NCBI RefSeq assembly: GCF_014646515.1
Contig: NZ_BMNK01000014.1
Coordinates: 130,822 to 194,821 of the forward strand
Length of the DNA: 64,000 nt
DNA from: Nonomuraea glycinis
GTDB lineage: Bacteria > Actinomycetota > Actinomycetes > Streptosporangiales > Streptosporangiaceae
Reading direction: 5' to 3'
The translations under genes were made by a program, and so were the position numbers. The stretch's first letter is position 1. The number at the start of each line of letters is the position of its first letter. The notes beneath the pieces are model-generated. The model was given only the letters and a program-made list of their open reading frames with translations, made no database searches and was not told where the DNA came from. Positions 49,292 through 58,232 of the stretch are shown piece after piece.

Positions 49292-49780
49292 ATGAACGAA
49301 CAGGAGCAGGGGAGCGCCGGGCCTGACCTGCTATCGGAGCTGCTGCCACGGCTGACGAATCTCGGTGCCATCCTCAACCGAGGCCACCTCATCGAGCACG
49401 CCCTCGAAGCCGCCGGTGTCCCCCTGGAGCGGCCGGCCATGTCGGTGCTCATCACGGTGCACCTGGCCGGCCGGTCGCTGCGGGTGGGAGAGATCGCCGG
49501 GCGGATGGAGGTCGTCGGCCCGCACGTCACGCGGCTGGTGAACGACCTGGAGAAGCGGGGGCTGGTCAACCGGGTCGCCGACCCGTTCGATCAGCGGTCG
49601 CGGCTGGTCGAGCTGACCGCCGAGGGCGCATCGGCGACCGAGCGATATCTACGCTTCATCATCGGCTGGTTCACCGGCGTCCTCGCCGACTGGCCCGAGC
49701 AGGACCGCCAAGATCTGGGCCGGCTCCTCGGACGTTTCGCCGACGACATCGCCGTCCACCTGGCGGCCCTCGCGGACTAG
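49292..49780 (+). CDS. MarR-family regulator of the monooxygenase
   Basis: A 162-residue winged-helix regulator: VLITVHLAGRSLRVGEIAGR, MEVVGPHVTRLVNDLEKRGL, VNRVADPFDQRSRLVELTAE with the DxRS wing. AAGGGAG precedes the ATG at 49292; an ATG 21 bases earlier lies in the operator region and is less likely. It is divergent from the FAD monooxygenase with two shared TTAGGTAT sites between them. Confidence 0.9.
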   Translation: MNEQEQGSAGPDLLSELLPRLTNLGAILNRGHLIEHALEAAGVPLERPAMSVLITVHLAGRSLRVGEIAGRMEVVGPHVTRLVNDLEKRGLVNRVADPFDQRSRLVELTAEGASATERYLRFIIGWFTGVLADWPEQDRQDLGRLLGRFADDIAVHLAALAD

Positions 49781-49908
49781 CCGGGCGGAGCCGAAGGGCC
49801 GCGCCACCGGAGCACGTCGGAAGGGTGGGCCGGTTCCCGTACCGGCTGGTGGTTGATCTTCCTCATACGCCGTCAGGGGAATGAATGACATCGGTACTCC
49901 TGCCATGG

Positions 49909-51240
49909 TCAGTTGATCGCCCGCAGGACGCGCTGCACGAAAGCCGGGTCCTGGAGCGCCTCGGCCCCGTCCACCAGGCTGATCAGCCGGACGACGGTAC
50001 GCGCGACCTCCTGGTCACGGGAGGCGGCGAGGTGCACCTGAGCCATGAAGGCGCCGGCCTGACGTGACTCCTCGGTCTGCGTGCCGTCCATCTCCAGGTA
50101 GCGCATGTCGCCCCCGACCACCACGCTCCACGGGGCCTCGTTGATCCGCGCGGCCTGCTCGAAGAAGCGCGGGGCCAGCTTGGCCTCCCCACTGCCCAGG
50201 CACTCGCCCAGCAGCGCCGCCTGCAGCGCCGAGACCGTCATGCCCTGGGCGTAGACGGGGTTGAAGCTGCAGATGCCGTCCCCGATGACGAGATAGCCCT
50301 CGGGGAAACGGTCGAGCAGCTCGTAGCGCCGCCGCTCGCTCGCCGGGAACCGGTAGGGGACGGCCTCGCCGATCGGCTCGGCGTCCCTGATCACCTCATG
50401 AATGTCGGGTACGGGCAGCGAGGCGGCGAAGCCCAGGAACCCCGCCAGGTCCAGGGGCGGCGTCTCGTCCAGGTAGCCGCGCAGGGTGACCAGCCAGCGG
50501 TCGTTCTCCTGCGCGATCATGACGCCCCCGCGCCGGATGTCGTCGGTCTGGTTGATCACGACGGCCATGTCGCCGGCCGCGTCCTGAGGACGGCGGCGGA
50601 AGTGGCGGGTGGCGTAGCGCAGCCCGACGCGTACCCGCTCCTGGGCCGGCGCCTCGTACCCGAGCTCCACGAGCCAGGCCGGCCCCCGCGCGGCCCGCCC
50701 CGTGGCGTCGATGACCAGATCGGCGTCGAGTGGCCGCTCCTTGCCGCCGAACTGGCTGGAGGTGACCCGCACCCCGACCACCCGCTTGCCGGTCGAGTCG
50801 GAGATCAGCCCGGTGGCCTCGTGCTCCTCGATGAACTCGACGCCGCTCAAGGCGCGAACCCGGTTGCGTACCAGGCCCTCCAGCAGCGCGCGGCTGCCCA
50901 TCAGGGCCATCAGGCCGCTCGGCGCCTGCCGCAGGAGCAGCCCTTCGTTGTACCACCGGCCTTGGCCCTGGATGTCCGCGCGCAGCCCCCCGTGCGCGAC
51001 CATCTCGTCGTCCAGGCCGGGGAACAACTCGGCCACCACCTCGATGCCCCGGGCCAGCAGTGAGTGCGCGCGCCGGCCATGGGTGACCCCGCGCCGGTCC
51101 GCGATGGTGAGCGGCAGCGGATCACGTTCGACGATCGTGACGGAGTCGAAGTGGGTCGTCAGGACGCGGGCCGCGAGCAGGCCGGCCATGCCGGCCCCCA
51201 GTACGACGGCATGACGCCGTCCCCCCGATGGTGAGTGCAT
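49909..51240 (-). CDS. FAD-dependent oxidoreductase/monooxygenase
   Basis: A 443-residue flavoprotein distinct from the TetX-like pair. The FAD motif is AVVLGAGMAGLLAARVLTTH followed by VTIVERDPLP and the arginine-rich RRGVTHGRRAHSLLARG. The second motif is YLVIGDGICSFNPVYAQGMT. It resembles hydroxylases of polyketide tailoring and 2-polyprenyl-6-methoxyphenol-type enzymes. I use the ATG at 51240 (AAGGGGG upstream). It is divergent from the STAND ATPase gene, which may regulate it. Confidence 0.85.
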   Translation of the reverse strand: MHSPSGGRRHAVVLGAGMAGLLAARVLTTHFDSVTIVERDPLPLTIADRRGVTHGRRAHSLLARGIEVVAELFPGLDDEMVAHGGLRADIQGQGRWYNEGLLLRQAPSGLMALMGSRALLEGLVRNRVRALSGVEFIEEHEATGLISDSTGKRVVGVRVTSSQFGGKERPLDADLVIDATGRAARGPAWLVELGYEAPAQERVRVGLRYATRHFRRRPQDAAGDMAVVINQTDDIRRGGVMIAQENDRWLVTLRGYLDETPPLDLAGFLGFAASLPVPDIHEVIRDAEPIGEAVPYRFPASERRRYELLDRFPEGYLVIGDGICSFNPVYAQGMTVSALQAALLGECLGSGEAKLAPRFFEQAARINEAPWSVVVGGDMRYLEMDGTQTEESRQAGAFMAQVHLAASRDQEVARTVVRLISLVDGAEALQDPAFVQRVLRAIN

Positions 51241-51362
51241 TGATGATCCCCCTTGTGAATGGAATGTCCGGCGCAAAGCCTGCGGCCGGCCGCCGTCCAC
51301 CCGACAGGTCATCGGCTGTCCACGTCTGCTCACTTCCGCCGGACCCGCCGTAAACTCCCGCT

Positions 51363-53405
51363 ATGGGCCATGGGGATCATCAGGCCACCACGCCCCGGCT
51401 GGCCGGGCGGCTGCGGGCGGCGCGGGACCGGGCCTTCGCGGGGCGCGCGGGAGAGCTGGCGTTGTTCCGCGAGGCGCTGGCCGGGAGCTCCGGCGGCTGG
51501 GTGGTGTTCTACCTGCACGGCGCCGGCGGCATGGGCAAGTCCGCGTTGCTGCGGCGCTTCGCCGACGAGGCGCGTGCCGCCGGGCGGCCGGTGGTGGAGG
51601 TGGACGGGCACACCGTGGCCCCGGTCCCGGACGTGTTCGAGGCGGCCGCCGCCAGCGCGCTCACCGGCCGTGATCCGGTGCTGCTGATCGACGGGTTCGA
51701 GCACTGCCAGGGCCTGGAGGGCTGGCTGCGCGAGCGCTTTCTGCCCCGCCTGCCCGCCGAGGCCCACGTGGTCGTGGCCAGCCGCCGGCCGCCGGACCCG
51801 TCCTGGGCGTGCGACCCTGGCTGGTCCGGCGCGCTGCGGGTGACGACCCTGCGCCCGCTGGATCTCGAGGACTCCGTCGAGCTGGTTCGCGCCCGGGGCA
51901 TCCCGGCGGCGCTGCACCGGCCGCTCATCGACTACGCGGGCGGCCACCCGCTGGCGCTCTGCCTGGCCGCCGAGGTGGCCGCGCGCGAGGGGACCTGGAC
52001 GGCGCCGTCCCATGACCTGATCGCCGCACTGCTGGGCAAGCTGGTCGGCGAGCTGCCCTCCAGCGCGCACCGGCAGGCGTTGGAGGTGTGCGCGCACGCC
52101 CGCACCACCACGCAGCAGCTGCTGCGCGCGGTGCTGCCCGGCGAGGACACGGACGCGCTGTTCGACTGGCTGCGCGCCCAGCCGTACCTCGAAACCGGGC
52201 AAGACGGCCTCTACCCGCACGATCTGCTCCGCGAGGCGCTGGACGCCGACCTTCGCTGGCGCGACCGTGAGGGGTACGAGATCATGCACCATCGCATGCG
52301 CGCGCACCTGCTGAGCCAGGTGCCGGCGGCGTCGAGCCGGACCCTGCTGCCGGCCGTGGAGGCCGTCAAATACCTGCACCGCGGCGGTGACGTCACCCGC
52401 GAGTTCTTCACCTTCGCCACGGACGGCTCGGTGTCGGAGGACACCGTCCGCCCCGGGGACCGGCCCCATCTCCTGGAGCTCGCGGCCAAGGCCGAGGGTG
52501 AGGAGTCCGCGGCCCTGGTGGACTTCTGGCTCGGCCGCAGGCCCGAGGCCTTCCGCGTGCATCGGCGCTCCGACTCCGGCCGGCCTGAGGCGTTCCTGGC
52601 CTGGCTGCGGTTCACCACGCCCGACGAGGCCGAGCTGGCGGCGGATCCGGTGGTCGCGGCCGCCTGGCAGCACTGCCGGACGGCCGGGCCGTTACGTGGC
52701 GAAGAGCACCTGGCCGTCTCCCGTTTCATGATCGACCCGTCGGCCTACCAGCGGCCGTCCGGCATCATGGACCTGATGCTGCACCGGGCGGTCGCGGAGT
52801 TCCTGCTCCAGGATCGGCTCGCCTGGACCTACATCACGTGGACGCGCCCCGAGTTCTGGGGGCGGCTGATGAAATACTCCGACCACCATCCCGTCCCCGG
52901 CAGCCCTGCCGTCGGCGGTCTGCGCCACACTCTGTACGCGCACGACTGGCGGGCCATGCCGCTGGCCGACTGGCTCGCCTTCACAGGCGCCGAGGAGATC
53001 TTCGGCCCACGGGAGAAGCAGCCGGCCGCGCCGCGCCGTCCGGTGTACGAGGTGCTGTCCAGGGCCGAGTTCGACACCGAGGTGCGGGACGCGCTGCGCG
53101 TCATCCGCCGCCCTGACGCCCTGGCGGCGAGCCGCCTCACCCGCGCCAGGCTCATCGCCCGGTCCGACGCCGGTCAGGCCGCCGATGCGCTGCACGAGCT
53201 CCTGACGGACGCCGTCGACGCCCTGCGCGAGGATCCCCGCCAGGCGGACCTCCACCGGGTCGTCGCGGTCACGTTCTTCCACGGGGTGCCGACGCAGGAG
53301 GCCGCGGCGGCTCAGCTCGGCCTGGCCTTCAGCACCTACCGCAGGCGGCTGCGCCGCGCCCTGGAGCACATCACCGATCAGCTGTGGTCCCTGGAGACGG
53401 GCTGA
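51363..53405 (+). CDS. STAND-type ATPase with C-terminal sigma-4-like HTH
   Basis: A 680-residue protein. It has an AAA/NB-ARC-like domain with Walker A GAGGMGKSALLRRFAD (residues 53-60 core) and Walker B PVLLIDGFEH, a winged-helix GxP-like module GGHPLALCLA, a long helical middle, and a C-terminal region DLHRVVAVTFFHGVPTQEAA, AAQLGLAFSTYRRRLRRALE resembling sigma region 4/HTH. Such signal-transduction ATPases switch on ATP and ligand binding to act as transcription regulators. The divergent FAD monooxygenase is the natural candidate target. Confidence 0.82.
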   Translation: MGHGDHQATTPRLAGRLRAARDRAFAGRAGELALFREALAGSSGGWVVFYLHGAGGMGKSALLRRFADEARAAGRPVVEVDGHTVAPVPDVFEAAAASALTGRDPVLLIDGFEHCQGLEGWLRERFLPRLPAEAHVVVASRRPPDPSWACDPGWSGALRVTTLRPLDLEDSVELVRARGIPAALHRPLIDYAGGHPLALCLAAEVAAREGTWTAPSHDLIAALLGKLVGELPSSAHRQALEVCAHARTTTQQLLRAVLPGEDTDALFDWLRAQPYLETGQDGLYPHDLLREALDADLRWRDREGYEIMHHRMRAHLLSQVPAASSRTLLPAVEAVKYLHRGGDVTREFFTFATDGSVSEDTVRPGDRPHLLELAAKAEGEESAALVDFWLGRRPEAFRVHRRSDSGRPEAFLAWLRFTTPDEAELAADPVVAAAWQHCRTAGPLRGEEHLAVSRFMIDPSAYQRPSGIMDLMLHRAVAEFLLQDRLAWTYITWTRPEFWGRLMKYSDHHPVPGSPAVGGLRHTLYAHDWRAMPLADWLAFTGAEEIFGPREKQPAAPRRPVYEVLSRAEFDTEVRDALRVIRRPDALAASRLTRARLIARSDAGQAADALHELLTDAVDALREDPRQADLHRVVAVTFFHGVPTQEAAAAQLGLAFSTYRRRLRRALEHITDQLWSLETG

Positions 53406-53417
53406 GTCGGGCCGCGG

Positions 53418-53603
53418 TCAGCGGGACCGGTCGTCCTCCGATGCCGAGGGCAGGTGCTTCAGCTCATCGAGCAGGTCGGGGACCTCGACCAGCCTCTTGA
53501 GCTCCGCCTGGCATGCCGTGCACGTGTCGAGGTGGCGCTCGAACGCTTCGTTCTCGTCCTCATCGAGGACACCGAGAACGTAGGCCGCCACCTCCTCGTG
53601 CAT
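53418..53603 (-). CDS. Zinc-finger (ZAS) anti-sigma factor
   Basis: A 61-residue protein: MHEEVAAYVLGVLDEDENEA, FERHLDTCTACQAELKRLVE. The H-x3-C-x2-C motif is the anti-sigma zinc site that holds ECF sigma factors and releases them on thiol oxidation or other signals. There is no transmembrane helix, so it is cytosolic. It overlaps the sigma gene by one base, in the standard order. Confidence 0.88.
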   Translation of the reverse strand: MHEEVAAYVLGVLDEDENEAFERHLDTCTACQAELKRLVEVPDLLDELKHLPSASEDDRSR

Positions 53604-54148
53604 TACCCGGCTACCCCCTTGTCCCGCAGCACCTCGCGCAGCGCCCGGATGCCGTAGTAGAGCCGGGACTTCACCGTGCCCGGCGGAATCCCCAGTATTT
53701 CCGCCGCTTCACTTATCGTACGGTCCCGAAGGTAGGTCTGCTCGATGACTTCGCGGTGTTCTTCGGTGAGGCTGCGCAGCGCGTCGGCGACCACGATCGC
53801 CGACAGGGATCGCTCGGCTCCGTCCGGGACGGCCAGCACGTCGATCTCGGGCGCCTCGACCTCCATCGGCCGTACGCTCCTGCGCCGGCGCCCGTCGATC
53901 ACGATGCGGCGGGCCACGGTCAGCAGCCATGCCCAGATGAGGCCGGGCTCCCACTGCAGTCTTGCGGAGTTGCGCCAGGCCCTGACGAGCGTCTCCTGTA
54001 CGACGTCTTCGGCCCATTGGAGATCGTTGCCGGTCGACCTGCGTATATGGCGCAGCAGAGGGCCGCCGAACTCCCGGTAGAGCTCCGCGATGCGGTGCTC
54101 CGCCTCGGCGTCAGCACTCTCGAACGTGCGGTCCAGGTGAAGTAGCAC
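53603..54148 (-). CDS. ECF RNA polymerase sigma factor
   Basis: A 181-residue sigma factor from GTG. Region 2 is IAELYREFGGPLLRHIRRST, DLQWAEDVVQETLVRAWRNS; region 4 is LRSLTEEHREVIEQTYLRDR, TISEAAEILGIPPGTVKSRL and YYGIRALREVL. The pairing with a small ZAS anti-sigma resembles SigL/SigM-like actinobacterial systems. It probably autoregulates from the ~500-bp region upstream. Confidence 0.9.
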   Translation of the reverse strand: MLLHLDRTFESADAEAEHRIAELYREFGGPLLRHIRRSTGNDLQWAEDVVQETLVRAWRNSARLQWEPGLIWAWLLTVARRIVIDGRRRRSVRPMEVEAPEIDVLAVPDGAERSLSAIVVADALRSLTEEHREVIEQTYLRDRTISEAAEILGIPPGTVKSRLYYGIRALREVLRDKGVAG

Positions 54149-54664
54149 GGGGCATATCTTTACACCTTCGTTATCCGTCCGGTAGGCACTCCGATAACTC
54201 CGGTCATTTCTGACTATTCAGACTATGGCGGGAACCGTTCCGGCCTGCTTCGCGTCTAATAGGGTTTTCGGACATATAGCATTGAACCACCCAATCATAC
54301 GGAAAGATCGCTACTTCCGGGCAATGTCTCGGGCTGGACGCCGAGCCGGTGAGGAATAGCTCTGGCGTCGGAGCGGGGCGGTATAGGAAGATTGCCGGAA
54401 TTGGCGAAGCCAGTCGCAGTGGGATGCCCCGATGCGAGGCAGTGGCGGTGAGCGTGGCCTTCAACGTGTCGGCCGCCGGCTCAGGAAGGCGGCAAAGATC
54501 GGCGCACGGGTGTTGAGGCCGCCATGGTGGACAGGCGATATGAGGCCGATGCGCTTCCGTGATTTGGACCGCGGCGAGAATGCCGTCGAATGGATACGTC
54601 GCGTGGCCGTACACGTGCTCTGAGGAGTTGCACCTCCAGCAGGGGGAGGCGCGAAGGTGGGGGC
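54149..54664. other. Intergenic region between the sigma locus and MerR
   Basis: About 515 bases without a convincing gene. The part near 54150-54220 is AT-richer and holds GTTATCC / GATAAC in opposite orientation, probably the sigma-gene promoter region. Frames on both strands near 54430-54620 lack family matches and good starts. Confidence 0.45.
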
Positions 54665-55603
54665 ATGGACGGCGAGACGCTTTATTCGATCGGTGACCTG
54701 GCGCGGCGGACCGGGCTGACGGTCAAGGCCATCAGGTTCTACGCCGATTGCGGTCTCGTGCCGCCGACCACCCGTAACCCCGCCGGCCACCGCCTCTACG
54801 GCATCGACGCCGTCGCCCGCCTCGATCACGTGCGAACACTGCGCGATCTGGGTCTGGACCTGCCCACCGTCCGCAAGGTCGTGGACCGGGAGATCTCGCT
54901 CGCCGAGGTCGCCGCGGCGCACGCCGAGGCGCTGGCGGTGCAGATCCGGACGCTGCGGCTGCGGCGGGCGGTGCTGACGGCGGTGGCCAGGCGCGGGTCC
55001 ACCCCTGAGGAGATGGATCTCATGCACAAGCTGGCCAAGCTGTCGGAGGACGAACGCGGGCGGCTGATCGCCGACTTCCTCGACGCCGCCCTCGGCGACC
55101 TGGGGGCGTTCGCCGGGGTCAGGAGTTCGATGACCCCCGAGCTGCCCGACAACCCCGAGCCCGAGCAGGTGGAGGCCTGGGTGGAGCTGGCCGAGCTGGC
55201 CCAGGACCCGGACTTCCGCGCCGTCATGCGGCGGATCGCCGAGCAGCACGCCGAGGGCGCGGGCCCCGGGCTGCGCCGCGACTTCGCCGCGGTGGTGCGT
55301 GACCGGGTCGGACCGGCTCTGGCGGCCGGCGTCGACCCGGTCTCACCTCAGGCGGACGCGGTCGTCGCGGCGGTCACGGAGGAGTACGCGCGCCTGTCCG
55401 GCCGCCCCGACGACGCCGATCTCCGCCGCCGGCTGCTGACCCGGGTGAAGACGGCGAACGATCCCCGCAGGGAGGCCTATCTCCAGCGGTTGGCCGTCAT
55501 CAACGGCTGGATCGCCCCCGAAAGCCTGGCCCCGGTCTTCACCTGGTTCACCGAGGCCGCCGAGCCTCGGCGCGCCTCGGCTGCCGGAGGACGACCAGGG
55601 TGA
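54665..55603 (+). CDS. MerR-family transcriptional regulator
   Basis: A 312-residue protein. The MerR HTH is clear (LYSIGDLARRTGLTVKAIRF, YADCGLVPPTTRNPAGHRLY, RTLRDLGLDLPTVRKVVDRE), followed by a dimer helix. It has a long C-terminal domain (~190 residues, LSEDERGRLIADFLDAALGD) of the kind found in antibiotic- or drug-sensing MerR proteins. It starts at ATG 54665. Its 3' end overlaps the convergent MFS exporter gene by 56 bases. It may act at 19-bp-spacer promoters such as the one at 42480, but no link is shown. Confidence 0.88.
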   Translation: MDGETLYSIGDLARRTGLTVKAIRFYADCGLVPPTTRNPAGHRLYGIDAVARLDHVRTLRDLGLDLPTVRKVVDREISLAEVAAAHAEALAVQIRTLRLRRAVLTAVARRGSTPEEMDLMHKLAKLSEDERGRLIADFLDAALGDLGAFAGVRSSMTPELPDNPEPEQVEAWVELAELAQDPDFRAVMRRIAEQHAEGAGPGLRRDFAAVVRDRVGPALAAGVDPVSPQADAVVAAVTEEYARLSGRPDDADLRRRLLTRVKTANDPRREAYLQRLAVINGWIAPESLAPVFTWFTEAAEPRRASAAGGRPG

Positions 55604-56987
55604 CGGTGAAGGCGGCCACGAGCAGGGCGGCGGCGATGGTGAAGGCCAGGCGGTAGCCGCCGGTCAGCGCCGCCGCCTCGCCGCTGCCCGCGGTGAGCAG
55701 CCCCTCGGTGCGCGAAGCCGCCAGCGTGGACAGGACGGCGACGCCGAGCGCCATGCCGATCTGCTGGGTGGTGTTGAACAATCCGGACGCCAGCCCGGCG
55801 TCGTCCGCCTTGGCGCCGGACATGCCGAGCGCCGTCATCGCCGGGAGCACCAGCCCGCCACCCGCGATGAGCAGCATCACCGGCAGCAGATCGGTGACGT
55901 AGTCGGCGTGCACCGGGACGCGGGTGAGCCAGCCCATCGCCCCCATCAGCAGCAGCAGGCCCGCCAGCAGGACGGCCCGCTCGCCGAAGCGGGTGTTGAG
56001 CCGGGCCGAGACGAACAGGGACACGCCGCCGATGGACACCGCCGCGGGCAGCATCGCCACGCCGGTCGCGAGCGCGCCGTACCCGAGGACCTTCTGCATG
56101 TAGAGGGCGACGATGATCTGGAAGGCGAACATGGCCGACAGCGTCAGCATCTGGACCACGTTGGCGCCCGAGACGTTGCGCGAGCGAAGGATCCGCAGCG
56201 GCATCAGCGGCGTCCTGGCCCGCGCCTGGCGGACGAAGAAGGCGGCCAGCAGGGCCACTGACACGGCCCCGAGGCCGAGCGTGTGCCCGGCGAGCCAGCC
56301 GTACTGCTCGATCTTGACGACCGTGTAGATGCCCACCATCAGCCCGCCGGTGACGAGCACCGCGCCGAGCGCGTCGGCCCCGGCGGCGAGCCCGGCCCCG
56401 CGCTCGTCCGGCAGCGCCCGGACGGCCAGCGCGATGGTGGCCAGCCCGATCGGCAGGTTGATGAAGAAGATCCAGTGCCAGCTGAGCAGGTCGGTGAGCA
56501 CCCCGCCGAGCACCTGGCCGATGGAGGCCCCGGCGGCCCCGGTGAAGCTGAACACGCCGATCGCCTTCGCGCGCTCCGCGGGGCCGGTGAACAACGTCAC
56601 CAGGATGCCCAGCACGACGGCGGAGGCCATGGCGCTGCCGACGCCCTGGACGAACCTGGCGAAGATCAGCATGCCGGGCCCGGTGGCGAACCCGGCCAGC
56701 AGGGAGGCTGCGGTGAAGACCGCGTTCCCGGCCAGGAACATGACCTTGCGGCCGATGAGGTCGCCCAGCCGGCCGGCCAGGAGCAGCAGCCCGCCGAAGG
56801 CGATCAGGTAGGCGTTGACGGTCCAGCTCAGCCCGGCGGGCGAGAAGCCCAGATCCTGCTGGATGGCCGGCATCGCCACGGTCACGATGCTGCCGTCCAG
56901 GATCGTCATCAGCATCGCGGCCGACAGCACGGCGAGCGCGAGCCGGCGGGAGTCGGCTCGCGGCGGGGATGGTGCGGTGTACGACAT
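55548..56987 (-). CDS. MFS multidrug exporter, DHA2 (EmrB/QacA) family
   Basis: A 479-residue protein with 14 hydrophobic segments. Motifs are MLMTILDGSIVTVAMPAIQQ (motif D1), LAGRLGDLIGRKVMFLAGNA (motif A) and GVGSAMASAVVLGILVTLF (motif C, antiporter). It expels drugs by proton antiport. It follows marR in the same direction after 73 bases. Its Shine-Dalgarno sequence lies in the 3' arm of a perfect 10-bp hairpin. Confidence 0.9.
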   Translation of the reverse strand: MSYTAPSPPRADSRRLALAVLSAAMLMTILDGSIVTVAMPAIQQDLGFSPAGLSWTVNAYLIAFGGLLLLAGRLGDLIGRKVMFLAGNAVFTAASLLAGFATGPGMLIFARFVQGVGSAMASAVVLGILVTLFTGPAERAKAIGVFSFTGAAGASIGQVLGGVLTDLLSWHWIFFINLPIGLATIALAVRALPDERGAGLAAGADALGAVLVTGGLMVGIYTVVKIEQYGWLAGHTLGLGAVSVALLAAFFVRQARARTPLMPLRILRSRNVSGANVVQMLTLSAMFAFQIIVALYMQKVLGYGALATGVAMLPAAVSIGGVSLFVSARLNTRFGERAVLLAGLLLLMGAMGWLTRVPVHADYVTDLLPVMLLIAGGGLVLPAMTALGMSGAKADDAGLASGLFNTTQQIGMALGVAVLSTLAASRTEGLLTAGSGEAAALTGGYRLAFTIAAALLVAAFTVTLVVLRQPRRAEARRPR

Positions 56988-56992
56988 GGTCG

Positions 56993-57018
56993 TCTCCTGT
57001 TCAAAGAGGAACAGGAGA
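56993..57018 (-). promoter_or_regulatory. Hairpin sequestering the exporter Shine-Dalgarno sequence
   Basis: In mRNA sense TCTCCTGTTC, loop CTCTTT, GAACAGGAGA: a perfect 10-6-10 stem-loop whose 3' arm contains AGGAGA, the ribosome site five bases before the MFS ATG. Further upstream, TAACA and TGTTA (57024-57041) form a second inverted repeat fitting a MarR site. Confidence 0.7.
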
Positions 57019-57060
57019 GACCGTAACAGATAGTTTTGTTATAGACGATCCCCGGCGGAT

Positions 57061-57549
57061 CTATTTCGTACGATGCCGCGACCGGCGCGCCGACTGCGGG
57101 GCCTCCACGGGAGTGGCCAGATGTCCCGTGACGAGCCGGTTCATGGCCCGGACGAGCACCTCGGCCTCGTCGTCGGGCAGCGCGGCCAGCGCGGCCCGGT
57201 GCACGCCGTCGACGATCTCCTGGCTCTGCCTCGCCGCCTCGGCGCCCTTCTCGGTGACGGCGATGATGCGGGCCCGCCGATCCGTGCTGGACGGGCGACG
57301 CTCGGCGAGCCCCGCCTTCTCCAGGGCGTCGACCGTGACCACCATCGTCGTCTTGTCCATGTCGCCGATCTCGGCGAGCTGGATCTGGGTGCGCTCGGCC
57401 TCCAGGGCGTGCACCAGCACGCAGTGCATGCGTGCCGTCAGGCCGATCTCGGCGAGCGCCGCCGCCATCCGGGTTCGCAGGACGTGGCCGGCGTGGTCCA
57501 GCAGGAACGACAGGTCCGGCTCTGTGCGGGCTGGTGCCATGGCGGTCAT
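57061..57549 (-). CDS. MarR-family regulator of the MFS exporter
   Basis: A 162-residue winged-helix protein: MHCVLVHALEAERTQIQLAE, IGDMDKTTMVVTVDALEKAG, LAERRPSSTDRRARIIAVTE. It should repress its own operon and be released by drugs exported by the downstream MFS protein. The start is ATG 57549 (or 57540). The space before the exporter contains two inverted repeats. Confidence 0.9.
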   Translation of the reverse strand: MTAMAPARTEPDLSFLLDHAGHVLRTRMAAALAEIGLTARMHCVLVHALEAERTQIQLAEIGDMDKTTMVVTVDALEKAGLAERRPSSTDRRARIIAVTEKGAEAARQSQEIVDGVHRAALAALPDDEAEVLVRAMNRLVTGHLATPVEAPQSARRSRHRTK

Positions 57550-57639
57550 GCCCTCAGCCTAGCAACTAGGTCCGTTCTGGATTATCCACCGCATCCGGGC
57601 GGCTCGGAAGGGACGCCGCCCGGAGCGTCCCTTCGAGGG

Positions 57640-58137
57640 TTACTTCGACAGGTAGAGCGTCTTCCAGGTGCCCGCGTACAGGCAGTTGAGCGACGGCTTG
57701 GCCGCCCTGCCCTCGGCGCAGACCTTGAGCTCCACCTGGTAGACGTCGGGATGGGTGAACGAGTACGGCTTGGCCGTGCGGTAGGAGCAGTCCCTGATGC
57801 TGCGGTGCTTGTGGGGCAGGTTGTTGCCGTTGGCCTTGTAGGTGATCCGGAAGACCGCCCAGCCACAGGTCGACCTGTCGCGGGTCCAGTCGTACAGCTT
57901 GCCGGTGATCTTCACGGTGTCGGCGGTCGGGAGGTCGCCGTGGTCCTCGCCCACGGCGACCAGGGAGCCCACCGTCATGGCCCGCTTGCCGGGGGCGTAG
58001 TAGGGGCCCCACACGCGGGCCGTCTCACTGGCGGAGACCGTGTCGGACGGAGTGGTCGCGGCCTGGGCGGCGGCGGGGGCGATCGAGACGAGGGCGGCGA
58101 CGGTGGCGAGGACGGCGAGGGGGCGGGTGATCGGCAT
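57640..58137 (-). CDS. Secreted protein of unknown function
   Basis: A 165-residue protein with a signal peptide (MPITRPLAVLATVAALVSIA, PAAAQAA). The mature part has four cysteines (STCGW, RDCSY, KVCAE, NCLYA), likely two disulfides, and a beta-rich composition. AAAGGA precedes the ATG at 58137; a longer frame upstream is not supported. I do not recognise the family. Confidence 0.75.
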   Translation of the reverse strand: MPITRPLAVLATVAALVSIAPAAAQAATTPSDTVSASETARVWGPYYAPGKRAMTVGSLVAVGEDHGDLPTADTVKITGKLYDWTRDRSTCGWAVFRITYKANGNNLPHKHRSIRDCSYRTAKPYSFTHPDVYQVELKVCAEGRAAKPSLNCLYAGTWKTLYLSK

Positions 58138-58232
58138 TGGAGCGGTCCTTTCCTGCGGAGATGACCGTACTGTCGGATGGACCGCTTTCATCCTCCTTTC
58201 CAGCCGGTGTCACACCGCCTTGCAACGCCGGA

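Noticed and set aside
43663..51240. A natural-product gene cluster (glycosyltransferase, SDR, monooxygenases)
   Set aside because: No PKS, NRPS, terpene or other core enzyme lies nearby and the genes are in separate divergently regulated units; resistance or detoxification is more likely.
54204..54614. Minus-strand 136-codon frame in the sigma-MerR gap
   Set aside because: No ribosome site, no family similarity and amino-acid composition like random high-GC sequence.
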